Below are positions 18,398 through 27,674 of a stretch of DNA of 64,000 nt, one piece after another. Source of the stretch: DASUPK01 sp963848955 (GTDB taxonomy: Bacteria > Actinomycetota > Thermoleophilia > Solirubrobacterales > 70-9); contig CAWKFQ010000023.1 of assembly GCA_963848955.1 (NCBI GenBank), positions 62,001-126,000 of the forward strand, in the 5' to 3' direction. The notes beneath the pieces are model-generated. The model made no database searches, was not told the DNA's origin, and saw only the letters and a program-made list of their open reading frames with translations. Positions within the stretch are counted from its first letter, which is position 1, and each line of letters begins with the position of its first letter. Made by a program: the position numbers and the translations under genes.

Positions 18398-20071
18398 TCT
18401 CTCGCAACGACGCGCTCCAGGCGATCCAGGAGCACCCCTTCGACGTGGTCGTGGTCGGGGGCGGCATCACCGGCGCCGGCGTCGCACTGGACGCGGCCTC
18501 CCGCGGCTACTCGGTCGCGCTCCTCGAGCGGAACGATTTCGGCGAGGGCACGTCGAGCCGCTCCTCGAAGATGGTCCACGGCGGCCTCCGCTACCTGCAG
18601 AACTTCGACCTCGGGCTGGTCCGCGAGGCACTGCTCGAACGCCAGCTGCTGGTCCAGCTCGCGCCCCATCTCGTCTACCCGACGCCGTTCCTCGTGCCGG
18701 CTCTCGGCGAGGGCCGCCGCGACCGGCGCATCGGTATCGGGCTGAACATGTACGACGTGATGGCGACCTCCCGCATCGGGCGGGGTCGCAGCCAGCGAAC
18801 CGAGCACTCGGGAGAGGCCGACTTCTGGTCGCCGGACCGGCACCGGACGATCTCCGGCGAGGAGGCAGCCGAGCTGATCCCGGCGCTCGCACCGATGGAG
18901 CCGAGCTCGGCATACCTCTTCTACGACTGCCAGACCGACGACGTCCGCCTCGTGCTCACCGTGCTCGGCGAGGCCGAGCGCTTCGGTGCGGTGGTGCTGA
19001 ACCGCGCGGAGGTGACCGATGTGCTCGACGAGGAGGGACATGCCGCCGGCGTCGCCTTCCGGGAGGGCGAGTCGGGCGCCCGCATCGAGCTGCGCGCCGA
19101 CAACGTCGTCAACGCGACCGGTGTCTGGGCCGACCGGATTCGGCCGGAGGAGCTTCTTGACGGAGGAGGAGATCCCTCGCATCCGCCCCAGCCGCGGCAC
19201 CCACGTGACGCTCTCGACGGAGCAGCTCGACATCGGCACCGCGGCCTGCATCGTGCCGGCGGCCGGGGAGCGGACGATCTTCGCCCTGCCCTGGTACGGG
19301 CGGGTGCTGGTCGGGACCACGGACAACGACTACGAGGGGAGCATCGACCACGTGCCCCCGAGCGGTGACGACGTCGAGTATCTGCTCGAGGCGGTGAACG
19401 CCTACTTCGGCATCGACGTCGGCCCCGATGACCTGACCGGTGCCTACGCCGGGGTCCGACCCCTGGTCTCGAGCGGCGACCCAAAGAAGTCCGTCGACAT
19501 CTCGCGCAGGGCCGAGCTCTACGAGACCTCATCGGGAATGCTGACGATCACCGGCGGCAAGCTGACCACCTTCCGGCGGATGGCGGCGCAGGTGGTCGAC
19601 CGGATCACGCAGCGGGACGGCCGGGACGCGGAGAGCCGCACCGACGACATCCCCCTCGGCATGACCGCACGCCCCGATGATCTGGAGACCAGCGTGGGGC
19701 TGCCGGACGGAGCGATCGACCAGCTCGCCTTCCGGTACGGCCACGCGGCACGAGCGGTCCTCGACCTCTGCGAGCAGCGCCCGGAGCTGGCGGAGCCGAT
19801 CGTCCCGGGCCACCCAGATCTGCTCGCGGAGGTTGTGATCGCGGCCCGGCACGAGCAGGCGCGCTCGGTCGCCGACGTCCTCTTGCGGCGCACGCGACTC
19901 GGCCTGGTGGCGGTCCGCGAGCTGCGCGATCCGGACGCCACGCTCGCGGTTGCGCGGCTCCTGGGGGAGGAGCTCGGCTGGAGCGAATCGAGAGTCGCCG
20001 CCGAGCAGGAGGACTGGGGACGCGTGGCCGAGGCGGAGGGACTCGACCCGGCCCGGATCCCGACGCAGTAG
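18394..20071 (+). CDS. glpD: Glycerol-3-phosphate dehydrogenase, frameshifted
   Basis: FAD-dependent oxidation of glycerol-3-phosphate to dihydroxyacetone phosphate at the membrane. The N-terminal dinucleotide fold GGGITGAGVALDAA and the GlpD motif GTSSRSSKMVHGGLRYL are clear. The second half has GTHVTLS, PWYGRVLVGTTDNDYEG, AGVRPLV and ITGGKLTTFRRMA, followed by the C-terminal helical domain. One extra T near 19156 breaks the frame; the corrected length of about 558 residues is normal. ATG 18394 overlaps the nitroreductase stop. Confidence 0.9.
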
Positions 20072-20102
20072 CCCGCCGCGCCTGACTAGCATGCGGCGCG
20101 GA

Positions 20103-21411
20103 ATGGCCGTGAAGGACCAACACCTGGCGGAGCTGCATCAGCGGGCGCGCGATCTCGCGGTGCCGAACTACAGGATGCTGACGCGCGACGAGCTGATCGA
20201 GGCGATCGAGTCAGCCGGAGAGCCGGGAACCGCGGGGGCGGGCCGCGAGGAGGCGGTCGATGCGGGCCTCGAGCGGCCCCACCACGAGCCGGAGCAGAGG
20301 TCCGACGATGAGACGGCCGACGAGGACAAGGGCGGCGAGCCGGACGAGGAAGTGGAGGAGCAGCCTGAGCCGGACACCGAGGTGGTCACCGGGGTGCTCG
20401 ACCGGATGCCGCAGGGATACGGGTTCCTGCGGCTGACCGGCCTGCACGAGGCCGAGGGTGACGTCTACGTGTCCGCCTCGCAGATCCGGCGCTGCGAGCT
20501 CCGGCCCGGCGACGAGGTGGGCGGCCCGGCGCGGCCACCACGCCGCGGCGAGCGCCACCGGGCCCTGGTCCGGATCGAGTCGGTCAACGGCCAGAACCCC
20601 GAGGAGGAGCGGCGCCACTTCGAGGACCTGACCCCGGCGCCTCCGCACCGGCGCATGTTCGCGCCGGACGCTGACCTGGATCCGCTGGTACGGGAGGTCG
20701 ACCTGCTCGGCCCGCTCGCGTTCGGCCAGCGCGTGCTCGTCCTCGCCCAGCCTCGCTCCGGGCGAACGACGCTGCTGCGCGCCCTGGGCTCGGCGATCGC
20801 CGAGACCGACGCACACCTCTGCGTGCTGCTCGCCGATGAGCGCCCCGAGGAGGTCCCGCAGTGGCAACAGGCGCTCCCGCAGGCCGAGATCTTCGCCGCG
20901 ACGGCCGACGAGGAGCCACGCGAGCAGGCCCGCGAGGCCGAGCTGGCGATGGGCCACGCCAAGCGCCTGGCCGAGGCCGGCGGCGATCTCGTCGTGCTGA
21001 TCGACTCCCTCAGCCGGCTCGCTCTCGGCTACAGGGACCCGGCCAGGGTGAAGCGGATCTTCGGCGCCGGCCGGGAGCTGGGGGAGGAGGGGACCGGATC
21101 GCTGACCGTGATCGCCACGGTGCTCGACTCTGACGACCGAGGGGCGGAGGTGCGCGAGGCCGTGGAGACGACCGAGAACCTCCTGCTCCGCCTCGATGCC
21201 GACCTCGCCGCCAAGGGAATCTTCCCCCCGCTCGTCCCCCAGGAAAGCCGCGTCCTCCGGCGAGGACCAGCTACGGGATCCGGAGGAGCTGGAGAAGATG
21301 CGCGCCCTTCGCGCGGAGCTCGCCGACATGGAGCCAGAGGAGGCGGCGCGGGCGCTTGCCGATCAGATCGGAGCGACCGCCAACAACGCGGAGCTGCTCA
21401 GCCGCATATAG
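20103..21411 (+). CDS. Rho-like transcription termination factor with altered ATPase and RNA-binding loops
   Basis: About 435 residues after correcting one shift near 21265. Order: Rho N-terminal helical domain (LHQRARDLAVPNYRMLTRDELIEAI), an acidic linker (about 46-98), the cold-shock-like RNA-binding domain (VVTGVLDRMPQGYGFLRL, DVYVSASQIRRCELRPGDEV), then the RecA-like core. The core keeps LLADERPEEV and LVVLIDSLSRLALGY. The P-loop reads PRSGRTTLL at about residue 217, with Arg where Rho has the catalytic Lys. About 15 residues of the Q-loop after ALGY are missing, and the R-loop region is altered. It may be a divergent paralogue rather than the housekeeping Rho. ATG 20091 is an alternative start. 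Confidence 0.75.
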
Positions 21412-21465
21412 CGGGCGCGCTACCGGCTGGGCGCCATCGATGCGGCGGTTCAGGCGTCGCGCGCT

Positions 21466-21954
21466 CTAGGCGCGGTCGCGGCCGCCGTAGGCGATGCTGC
21501 CCCAGGAGGGCTCGGCGGAGAGCTCGATCAGCTCGGAGTCACGATCGGGCTGGACGTAGCCGAAGGTCTGCGTCGGCTCGTCGAAGACGATGTCGAGCTC
21601 GCCTTCCTTGACGCGCTGGTCGAGCCAGGCGCCGCGGAAGACGAGGCGGCGAAGCCAGTGCACGAGGCTCTTGTTGGAGGGACCGACGAGGTCCTCCCAG
21701 TTCTCGTTGACGTGCTCGCCGAGGGGGGAGCAGGGCTCCCGGATCTCGCCGTTCACGGCCAGCTCGAGCAGGTCCTCGAGCTCGTGCTCGTCGAGCCCCT
21801 GGCGCACGAAGTCGAGCTTGACCGCCGCCTGCTCGACGCGCTGCGCGAAGTCCCGCTCGTTGAACGAGAACCGGAGCTCTCCGTACTCGAGCACGTAGTC
21901 CGCGCCGGACTCGTAATTGCCTCTTCGTGCGGTCTCGTCCACCGGTCGGAGCAT
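21466..21954 (-). CDS. Conserved hypothetical protein
   Basis: A 162-residue acidic protein starting MLRPVDETARRGNYES, with no signal peptide or membrane helix. Aromatic-rich segments (LEYGELRFSFNERDF, GPSNKSLVHWLRRLVFRG, DEPTQTFGYVQPDRD) suggest a folded enzyme or binding protein. I do not recognise the family. The ATG at 21954 is preferred because upstream sequence in that frame is low-complexity Arg-rich shadow. Confidence 0.6.
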   Translation of the reverse strand: MLRPVDETARRGNYESGADYVLEYGELRFSFNERDFAQRVEQAAVKLDFVRQGLDEHELEDLLELAVNGEIREPCSPLGEHVNENWEDLVGPSNKSLVHWLRRLVFRGAWLDQRVKEGELDIVFDEPTQTFGYVQPDRDSELIELSAEPSWGSIAYGGRDRA

Positions 21955-22046
21955 CTTCGCGCATGAGCCTCGCCGTCGCCAACTCCGGGCCCATCCTGAA
22001 CGTGCGGTTGCAGCAAAAGGGAACCCAGCGTTGACGTCGACGTGTG

Positions 22047-22624
22047 CTACCGGAATGCGCAGCCGGCGAGGTGATCGTTGACCAGCCCGGCGGCCTGCAT
22101 GCTGGCGTAGGCGGTCGTCGGCCCGACGAAGACGAACCCCCGGCTCTTGAGCTCCTTGGCGAGCGCCTTCGACTCCGGGGTGGTCGGCTCCAGGTCCTCG
22201 AGCGTCTCGGGAGCGGGCCCGGGCTGGTCGGGGGCGAAGGACCAAACCAGCTCGTCGAGGGTCTCGTTATTCGCGTGGAGCTCGCGAACCGCCCTCGCGT
22301 TGGTGATCGCCGCCTCGATCTTCCTGCGGTTGCGGACGATGCCGGCGTCGGCCAGGAGGCGCTTGACGTCCCTCGCCCCATACCCGGCGACCTGATCGAC
22401 ATCGAAGCCGTCGAAGGCGCGGCGGAAGTTCTCCCGCTTGCGCAGGATCGTGAGCCAGGAGAGCCCCGACTGGAACGCCTCGAGCGTCAGCCGCTCAAAG
22501 AGCTCGTTCTCGCCGTGGAGCGGCCGTCCCCACTCCGTGTCGTGGTAGTCGAGGTAGTCCGAGCGTCCCCAGGGCCCAGCCAGCAGCGCGGCTTGCCATC
22601 GGGGCCCTGCTCGACTCCGGTCAT
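22047..22624 (-). CDS. tag: DNA-3-methyladenine glycosylase I, frameshifted
   Basis: Removes 3-methyladenine from alkylated DNA. The motifs are typical: YLDYHDTEWGRPLH, EAFQSGLSWLTILRKRENFR, DAGIVRNRRKIEAAI and the C-terminal GPTTAYASMQAAGLVNDHL with the zinc-binding His and Cys (NDHLAGC). ATG at 22624 overlaps the stop of the upstream globin gene (ATGA). A one-base shift near 22590 lies between the first residues (MTGVEQGPDGKPRC) and the YHDTEWG block. Confidence 0.9.
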
Positions 22625-23096
22625 GGCAGGTAGGGCGGGGCCTCGCCCCAGCCCCAATGCGGGACCGGCGCCTCCTGCGGGACGTCCTCGGCCCCGGGCT
22701 GGGAGTTGTGCATGGCGAGCCGCGTGCCCCACTCGACGTATGCCATGAAGGCCGCACGGAATTCGGGGTCGCCGGCAGGCCGGCGTCGTCGGCGGCCATG
22801 CTCATCAGGGTGGCGAAGCGGAGGCGCTGCTCGCGGGTGATGCCGAGGTCCTGGTGCTTCGTCACCATCCGGTGATAGCCGCCCAGCTGCTCCGTGTACT
22901 CGGCCGGGCCGCCGAAGACCTCGGACCACCAGAGGATCACGTGGTCGCGATGCTCGCGGCTCACCCCTCCCGGGAACAGCGGCGAGATCAGCTCATCGCC
23001 CTCAACCCGGTCGTAGAAGGCGTCGATCAGGCGCTCGAACGCGTCCCGGCCGCCCGCCCACTCATAGAGCGTCGGTGGATCGCCCGCTTCGGCCAT
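22621..23096 (-). CDS. Group II truncated hemoglobin, frameshifted
   Basis: About 157 residues. The truncated-globin pattern is clear: LYEWAGGRDAFERLIDAFYDR, then GGVSREHRDHVILWWSEVFGG, proximal His region GGYHRMVTKHQDLGI, and the group II C-terminus PVPHWGWGEAPPY. One base shift near 22775 joins MSMAADDAGLPA to DPEFRAAFMAYVEWGTR. It probably binds oxygen or nitric oxide. It is translationally coupled to tag, a pairing that would fit repair or protection against reactive nitrogen (inference). Confidence 0.88.
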
Positions 23097-23126
23097 GCCA
23101 TGAAGCTATCGAGCCGGAGCCCCGGG

Positions 23127-23819
23127 CTAGCGCTGTTGGCCGAAGATCCGCAGCAGGAAGAGGAAGAGGTTGATGAAGTCGAGGTAGAGGGAGAGCGCAC
23201 CCAGGATCGCCGCCCGTCCCTCGGCATCGCCGGTCAGCCCCTGCTGGCCGATCTGCTTGAGCTTCTGCATGTCGTACGCGGTGAGCGCGGCGAAGATGGC
23301 CACCCCGGCGTACGTGGTGATCCAGTAGAGGGTCGAATTCGCCCAGAAGATGTTCACGACCGTCGCCAGGATCAGGCCGATCAGGGCCATGAAGGCGATC
23401 GAGCCGACCTTGGAGAGGTCGACGTCCGTGACCGCCCCCCAGACAGCGAGCGCGCCGAACATCCCGGCCGTGATCAGGAAGGTCGTGAAGATCGACTGGG
23501 TCGTGTAGAGCTCGAAGATGAATGCGAAGGTGATCCCGACCGTCGCCGAGTAGATCAGGAAGAGGACGGTCGCCAGTCCGACCGAGATCCGGTTGATCAG
23601 GAAGCTGATCCCGAAGACGATCCCGAGCTGGACGACGATCACGCCGATGATGATTCCCGGCGATTCGGTGATGTCGGTGAGGAGCTGATCGCTCGACCCG
23701 ATCGCGGCGGCGACCCCGCCGGTGATCGCGAGCCCGACGAACATCCAGAGGAAGACCCGCTGTAGGAACCCGGAATCCTCACGAGCTACCGCGACTGGTG
23801 GCTGGGCTGCGTACTCCAT
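23127..23819 (-). CDS. Bax inhibitor-1 / YccA family membrane protein
   Basis: Intact 230-residue protein with seven predicted membrane helices and the family C-terminal signature AALTAYDMQKLKQIG and LYLDFINLFLFLLRIFG. The short N-terminus EYAAQPPVAVAREDS is cytoplasmic. Bacterial members are inner-membrane proteins linked to calcium leak or protein quality control. It stands alone on the minus strand, 30 bases after the globin-tag pair. Confidence 0.92.
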   Translation of the reverse strand: MEYAAQPPVAVAREDSGFLQRVFLWMFVGLAITGGVAAAIGSSDQLLTDITESPGIIIGVIVVQLGIVFGISFLINRISVGLATVLFLIYSATVGITFAFIFELYTTQSIFTTFLITAGMFGALAVWGAVTDVDLSKVGSIAFMALIGLILATVVNIFWANSTLYWITTYAGVAIFAALTAYDMQKLKQIGQQGLTGDAEGRAAILGALSLYLDFINLFLFLLRIFGQQR

Positions 23820-23841
23820 CGGCGCCGAAGCTTATGCGGGT

Positions 23842-24144
23842 GTGGAGACGCCATTGCGCTTTCGCCGGCTCGAGGGAACCGAGCTGCTCGGCTTCGAGGT
23901 CCCGGTCGCCACGACCGGGCTCAGCCGCCTGCTCGGCTTGGCGTTTCTGCCCCGTGCACGCGCCGGGGCGGGCCTGCTGATCCCCGGCTGCCGCAGCGTC
24001 CACACCTTCGGGATGCGCTTTGACCTCGACTTGCTCTTTCTCGACGGCGAGGGCCGTGTGCTCGACATCCGCCGCAGCGTCCCCGCCCGCAGGATGGCCC
24101 GCTGCCCGGCCGCAAATTCGGTGCTGGAGCTGCCCTCGCCATAG
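23842..24144 (+). CDS. DUF192 family protein
   Basis: About 100 residues from GTG 23842. DUF192 hallmarks are present: TTGLSRLLGLAFLPRARAG, CRSVHTFGMRFDLDLLFLD, and the C-terminal VLELPSP. The family is small, mostly beta, and of unknown function. The usual signal peptide is absent here. The start is uncertain because no ribosome site is evident. Confidence 0.75.
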   Translation: METPLRFRRLEGTELLGFEVPVATTGLSRLLGLAFLPRARAGAGLLIPGCRSVHTFGMRFDLDLLFLDGEGRVLDIRRSVPARRMARCPAANSVLELPSP

Positions 24145-24183
24145 CGCGGGGGAGAGTGCGGACGGCCTCGTGCTTATAGGTGC

Positions 24184-24888
24184 GTGCTGCCAAAGGTCGA
24201 AGAGCTGGCGACGGTGGTGGTCTGCGAGGACGACGACTCCACGCGGGAGTTGCTCTGCGATCACCTGACCGCCGACCGCTACCGCGCCCTGCCGGCGCCG
24301 AGCGCCTCCGATGCACTCCGCCTCTGCGGCTACAACCACCCCGACCTGATGGTGCTCGACCTGGGGCTCCCGGACGCCTCCGGGATCGACGTGCTGAGGG
24401 AGATACGCGGGTCCGGGGAGCGATTCGATCCGGAGCTGCCCGTGGTCGTCCTCTCGGGCCGTACGAGCGAGGCCGACCGGCTGCGTGGTTTCGAGGCCGG
24501 CGCCGACGACTACCTTCCGAAGCCGTTCCATCTCCCCGAGCTGCTCGCCCGGGTGGCGGCGGTTCTGCGGCGGCGGAATGCGCGCCGCCGCGGGCCGATC
24601 CGGGTCGGGGACCTGACCGTCGACCCCGTGACGCGCCGGGTCGAGGTGGGCGGCCGCGATGTGCAGCTCGCCAACAAGGAATTCGCGCTGCTCAGGGCAT
24701 TGGCGGCGGAGCCGCATCGGGTCTTCACCAAGGACGAGCTGCTGCGCGACGTCTGGGGATTCAGGGCGAAGGGCCGGACGCGAACCCTGGACTCTCACGC
24801 GAGCCGGTTGCGCCGCAAGCTCGATCCCGAGGGATCGCGCTATGTCTGCAACTGCTGGGGCGTCGGCTACAGGCTGCTGGAGGGCTGA
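24184..24888 (+). CDS. OmpR/PhoB-type response regulator
   Basis: A 234-residue regulator. The receiver domain has the acidic pocket CEDDD (16-18), phosphoacceptor Asp59 in MVLDLGLPD, and Lys112 in YLPKPFH. The winged-helix DNA-binding domain (about 140-232) shows NKEFALLRALAAEP, VFTKDELLRDVWGF and RRKLDPEG...GVGYRLLEG. GTG 24184 is the only sensible start. The gene for a short kinase follows one base after the stop. Confidence 0.9.
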   Translation: MLPKVEELATVVVCEDDDSTRELLCDHLTADRYRALPAPSASDALRLCGYNHPDLMVLDLGLPDASGIDVLREIRGSGERFDPELPVVVLSGRTSEADRLRGFEAGADDYLPKPFHLPELLARVAAVLRRRNARRRGPIRVGDLTVDPVTRRVEVGGRDVQLANKEFALLRALAAEPHRVFTKDELLRDVWGFRAKGRTRTLDSHASRLRRKLDPEGSRYVCNCWGVGYRLLEG

Positions 24889-24889
24889 G

Positions 24890-25519
24890 GTGATCACACC
24901 GGGCCATAAGCGCGCGCTGAACCGCGCCCTGCACGAGCTCCGGCGGCCGCTCCAGACCCTGCTTCTCCTGGAGGATGGAAGCGGCCGGCCCGCGGCGGCG
25001 CCGCCGCGCGCGAGTCGGCGGGGCCTGCTCGAGCTGGTCACCTCCGCGTTGCAGGACCTCGATGGAGTTCTGAATGGAGGTTCGTCCTCGCGGCCCTTCC
25101 GCCGCTTCTCCTGCCGCGAATCCGTGATGGCCAGCCTGGAGCGCTGGCGACCGCGGGCGGCCCGCACCGGTGGAATCCGGGTCTACTGGGATGCCGGCCC
25201 GGCGATCATCGAGGGCGACGCCGCTCGCCTGGCGCAGGCCCTGGACAACCTGATCTCGAACGCGCTCGAGCATGGCGGGCCACCGATCGTGGTCACCGGC
25301 GCGCGGGTCGCCGGCCGGATCAGGATCACCATCGCGAATGGGATCCGCCCAGACGGGACGCCAGGACGACCCGACCCACGGCGCGGCCATGGGACAGAGG
25401 TCGTCTCCGACGTGGCCGGTGCCCATGGCGGGCGCTTCGCCCTCTGCCAGACGGGCAGCGGTTGTGTCGCGGCGCTCGAGCTTCCGCTGGCGGAGCCGGG
25501 TTACGCGCGGGCGGCGTGA
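24890..25519 (+). CDS. Short histidine kinase lacking a sensor domain
   Basis: A 209-residue protein from GTG 24890. His15 lies in an H-box-like LHELRRPLQTLLLLED. The ATP-binding domain has the N-box DNLISNALEHGG and the G-box GHGTEVVSDVAGAHGG. There is no membrane helix or input domain, so it probably depends on a partner or on cytoplasmic signals. It directly follows the response regulator and overlaps cpaB by four bases, which links the pair to the Tad pilus genes. Confidence 0.82.
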   Translation: MITPGHKRALNRALHELRRPLQTLLLLEDGSGRPAAAPPRASRRGLLELVTSALQDLDGVLNGGSSSRPFRRFSCRESVMASLERWRPRAARTGGIRVYWDAGPAIIEGDAARLAQALDNLISNALEHGGPPIVVTGARVAGRIRITIANGIRPDGTPGRPDPRRGHGTEVVSDVAGAHGGRFALCQTGSGCVAALELPLAEPGYARAA

Positions 25520-26164
25520 GCCGCCGCGCTCGCGCGCTCGCCTTCCTGATCGCGGCCGTGATCTGCGCGGTGCTCGCCGCCACTGTGGCGAGCCGCTACC
25601 GCTCCCGCCTCGATGCCCGCTACGGGCCACTCCGCCCGGTCGTTGTGGCGACATCGGAGCTGATGGCCGGAGAGCCGATCGGCACTGAAAGGGCGCAGGC
25701 GGGGCTCGCCGTGCGCCGCGTCCCGGCGAGCTTCGTTCCGCCCGGGGCGCTGACGCGGCCGGCGGATGCCCTCGGACGCGCTCCCGCGGCCACGATTCCG
25801 GTGGGGTCATATGTCCTGGGCGAGCAGCTGGCCATCCCTCACGCCAAGGAACCTGCGCCGCTGGGCGTCGGGGCGGGGCTTCGCCCACTGCAGGTCGCGG
25901 TGGCCGGTGCGGAGGCCCTCACGGTGGGCGGCGCCACCCCCGAGGGTCGCCCGGTCGACGTGGTGGTCTCGCGGCAGGGCTGGGCTCGGGCGCTCTGCCA
26001 GTGCCCACATCGCCGCCAGCGGCGTGAAGCTGATGGCGCTGGCGGCCCCGGCCGGGCCGGGGGAGCCCTGGAACGCGACGCTGGCGGTCACCGAGCAGCA
26101 GGCGCTCGCGCTGATCGCGCAGCAGAGCGCGGGCCGCGAGATCCGCCTGCTGCCCAGAACCTAG
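25516..26164 (+). CDS. cpaB: CpaB/RcpC-like Flp pilus assembly protein, frameshifted
   Basis: About 215 residues. An N-terminal membrane helix (ALAFLIAAVICAVLAATV) is followed by a SAF domain (VVVATSELMAGEPIGTERAQ) and the RcpC region (GLRPLQVAVAGAEALTVGG, VDVVVSR). After one extra base near 25985 it continues HIAASGVKLMALAAP to the stop. CpaB/RcpC proteins stabilise the outer parts of Tad pili in Gram-negatives and occur in actinobacterial tad loci. The rest of the locus resumes at 27.7 kb. Confidence 0.8.
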
Positions 26165-26167
26165 AGG

Positions 26168-26593
26168 TCAGCCGACCGTCGGCTTGCCCAGCCGGATCGT
26201 GTTGCCCGAGGGGTCCCGGAACTCGGAGTCGATCCCGTACGGCCGCTCGGATGGGGCCTCGGTGAATTCCACGCCGCGGCCCTTGAGCTCCTCGTAGGCG
26301 GCCTGGACGTCGTCGGTGTTCAGGAAGACGGACCCGGAGAAACCCTTGGCCATCAGCTCCTCGACCTGCTTCCTGGTGTCGTCGTCCATCACGGGCGGGC
26401 CGGGAATCGCGAGCAACGCGATCGAGAAATCGTCCTGGCCCGGGGCTCCCACCGCCAGCCAGCGGAAGTCGCCGAGCTCCGGCATCGAGATGTCGGCCCG
26501 CACCTCAAAGCCGATCTTGTTGGTCCAGAAGTCGAGCGCCTCCTCCTGGTCGTGTACCCAGAGCTGCGCGTTCGCCACCCTGATCGTCGCCAT
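26168..26593 (-). CDS. VOC (glyoxalase/bleomycin resistance fold) protein
   Basis: A 141-residue protein starting at ATG 26593 behind AAGGAGA. It carries two beta-alpha-beta modules: AQLWVHDQEEALDFWTNKIG and FLNTDDVQAAYEELKGRGVEF. It ends with FRDPSGNTIRLGKP, where metal ligands would lie. Substrate unknown. It lies 37 bases after an AraC-type regulator gene on the same strand and is probably co-transcribed. Confidence 0.9.
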   Translation of the reverse strand: MATIRVANAQLWVHDQEEALDFWTNKIGFEVRADISMPELGDFRWLAVGAPGQDDFSIALLAIPGPPVMDDDTRKQVEELMAKGFSGSVFLNTDDVQAAYEELKGRGVEFTEAPSERPYGIDSEFRDPSGNTIRLGKPTVG

Positions 26594-26630
26594 GTCTTCT
26601 CCTTCGTTCGAATTGGGCTGCGGGGCCAAC

Positions 26631-27065
26631 CTAGTCGCGGGTCACGCCCGTTGTCTTCTTGAAACGTGCTGTCTGGGGTCGCAGGTAGGTCCGCAGCACG
26701 CAGCTGGGGACACGCGCTGCCAGCGCCGCGGAAGGCTGGTTCGCCCGGAACTCCGTCGGCGTCTGCTCGAAAGCGCGCCCGAAGCTGGTGGTGAACGAGC
26801 CGACGCTCTGCAGGCCGACGGAGACGCAGATCTCCCCGACCGTCCAATCCGTCATCCGCAGCAGGGTCGCCGCCCGCTCGAGCCGCCTGGTCAAGAGGTA
26901 GTGGTGCGGCGATTCGCCGAAGGTCCGGCGGAACTCGCGGCTGAAGTGGGCCTTGGAGAGGCCCGCGGCGCCGGCCATGTCGGCGACCTCGATCGGCTCC
27001 GAATAGCGGGCGTCGGCGAGGTCCTTGGCTCGGAGCAGATGGCGCGCTGGGGGGGCAAAAGCCAT
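26631..27065 (-). CDS. AraC-family transcriptional regulator, DNA-binding domain only
   Basis: A 144-residue protein with the two helix-turn-helix motifs of the AraC family: MAGAAGLSKAHFSREFRRTF and ICVSVGLQSVGSFTTSFGRA, followed by TPTEFRANQ. There is no ligand-binding domain. ATG 27065 lies behind GAGGGCG. Its place just before the VOC gene suggests it controls that gene, as in similar AraC-VOC pairs. Confidence 0.88.
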   Translation of the reverse strand: MAFAPPARHLLRAKDLADARYSEPIEVADMAGAAGLSKAHFSREFRRTFGESPHHYLLTRRLERAATLLRMTDWTVGEICVSVGLQSVGSFTTSFGRAFEQTPTEFRANQPSAALAARVPSCVLRTYLRPQTARFKKTTGVTRD

Positions 27066-27093
27066 TTCGCCCTCTAAGACCCCGCGAGCCCCG

Positions 27094-27592
27094 CTAACTA
27101 ATCGCCGACCGGAACGCCTCCTCGGCATCGTCGCCCCGGACCGCGAAGACGACCCGCTCGATTCCGCTGTCTCCATCGAGGTGACGGCCGCACCTCCTCC
27201 ACCTCGATCCGGGCCGCCTCGTCGATGGGAAAGCCGCCGACGCCCGTGCCGAAGGCGACCAGCGCCAGGGTCTTCGCGCCGAGCTCGTCCGCCTTCGCGA
27301 GCGTGCTCGCCGTGGCTCTGCGGATGATCTCCGCCGAGGTCGGACCGCCGAGCTCCATGGTCGCGGCGTGGATCACCCACCGACAGGGCATCTCGCCCGC
27401 CGAGGTCTCCACCGCCTCGCCGAGCTCGATCGGCGCCCGCTCGTCGCTCTCGGCCTGCACCGACGGGCCTCCGGCCCTGGAGATCGCCCCCGCGACGCCG
27501 CCGCCGTGACGCAGGCGGGTGTTGGCGGCGTTCGCGATCGCATCAACCTCGAGCTTCGTGATGTCGGCCTGCTGGACCTCGATCTGGGCCAC
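27094..27592 (-). CDS. Macro-domain protein (ADP-ribose-type hydrolase), frameshifted
   Basis: About 165 residues from GTG 27592. The macro domain is clear: QQADITKLEVDAIANAANTRL, GGGVAGAISRAGG and VAFGTGVGGFPIDEAA. These form the ADP-ribose pocket of MacroD/YmdB-type O-acetyl-ADP-ribose deacetylases. One extra C near 27183 shifts the last 35 residues; removing it gives RRHLDGDSGIERVVFAV ending at the stop 27094-27096. Confidence 0.88.
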
Positions 27593-27674
27593 GCCGCCAG
27601 GCTATCGCCGGATCAACAGGCGATTCGCGCCGTGGGGCGGGGGCGAGCCGGAGCGGCTCGGCGCTTAGCGCTAC

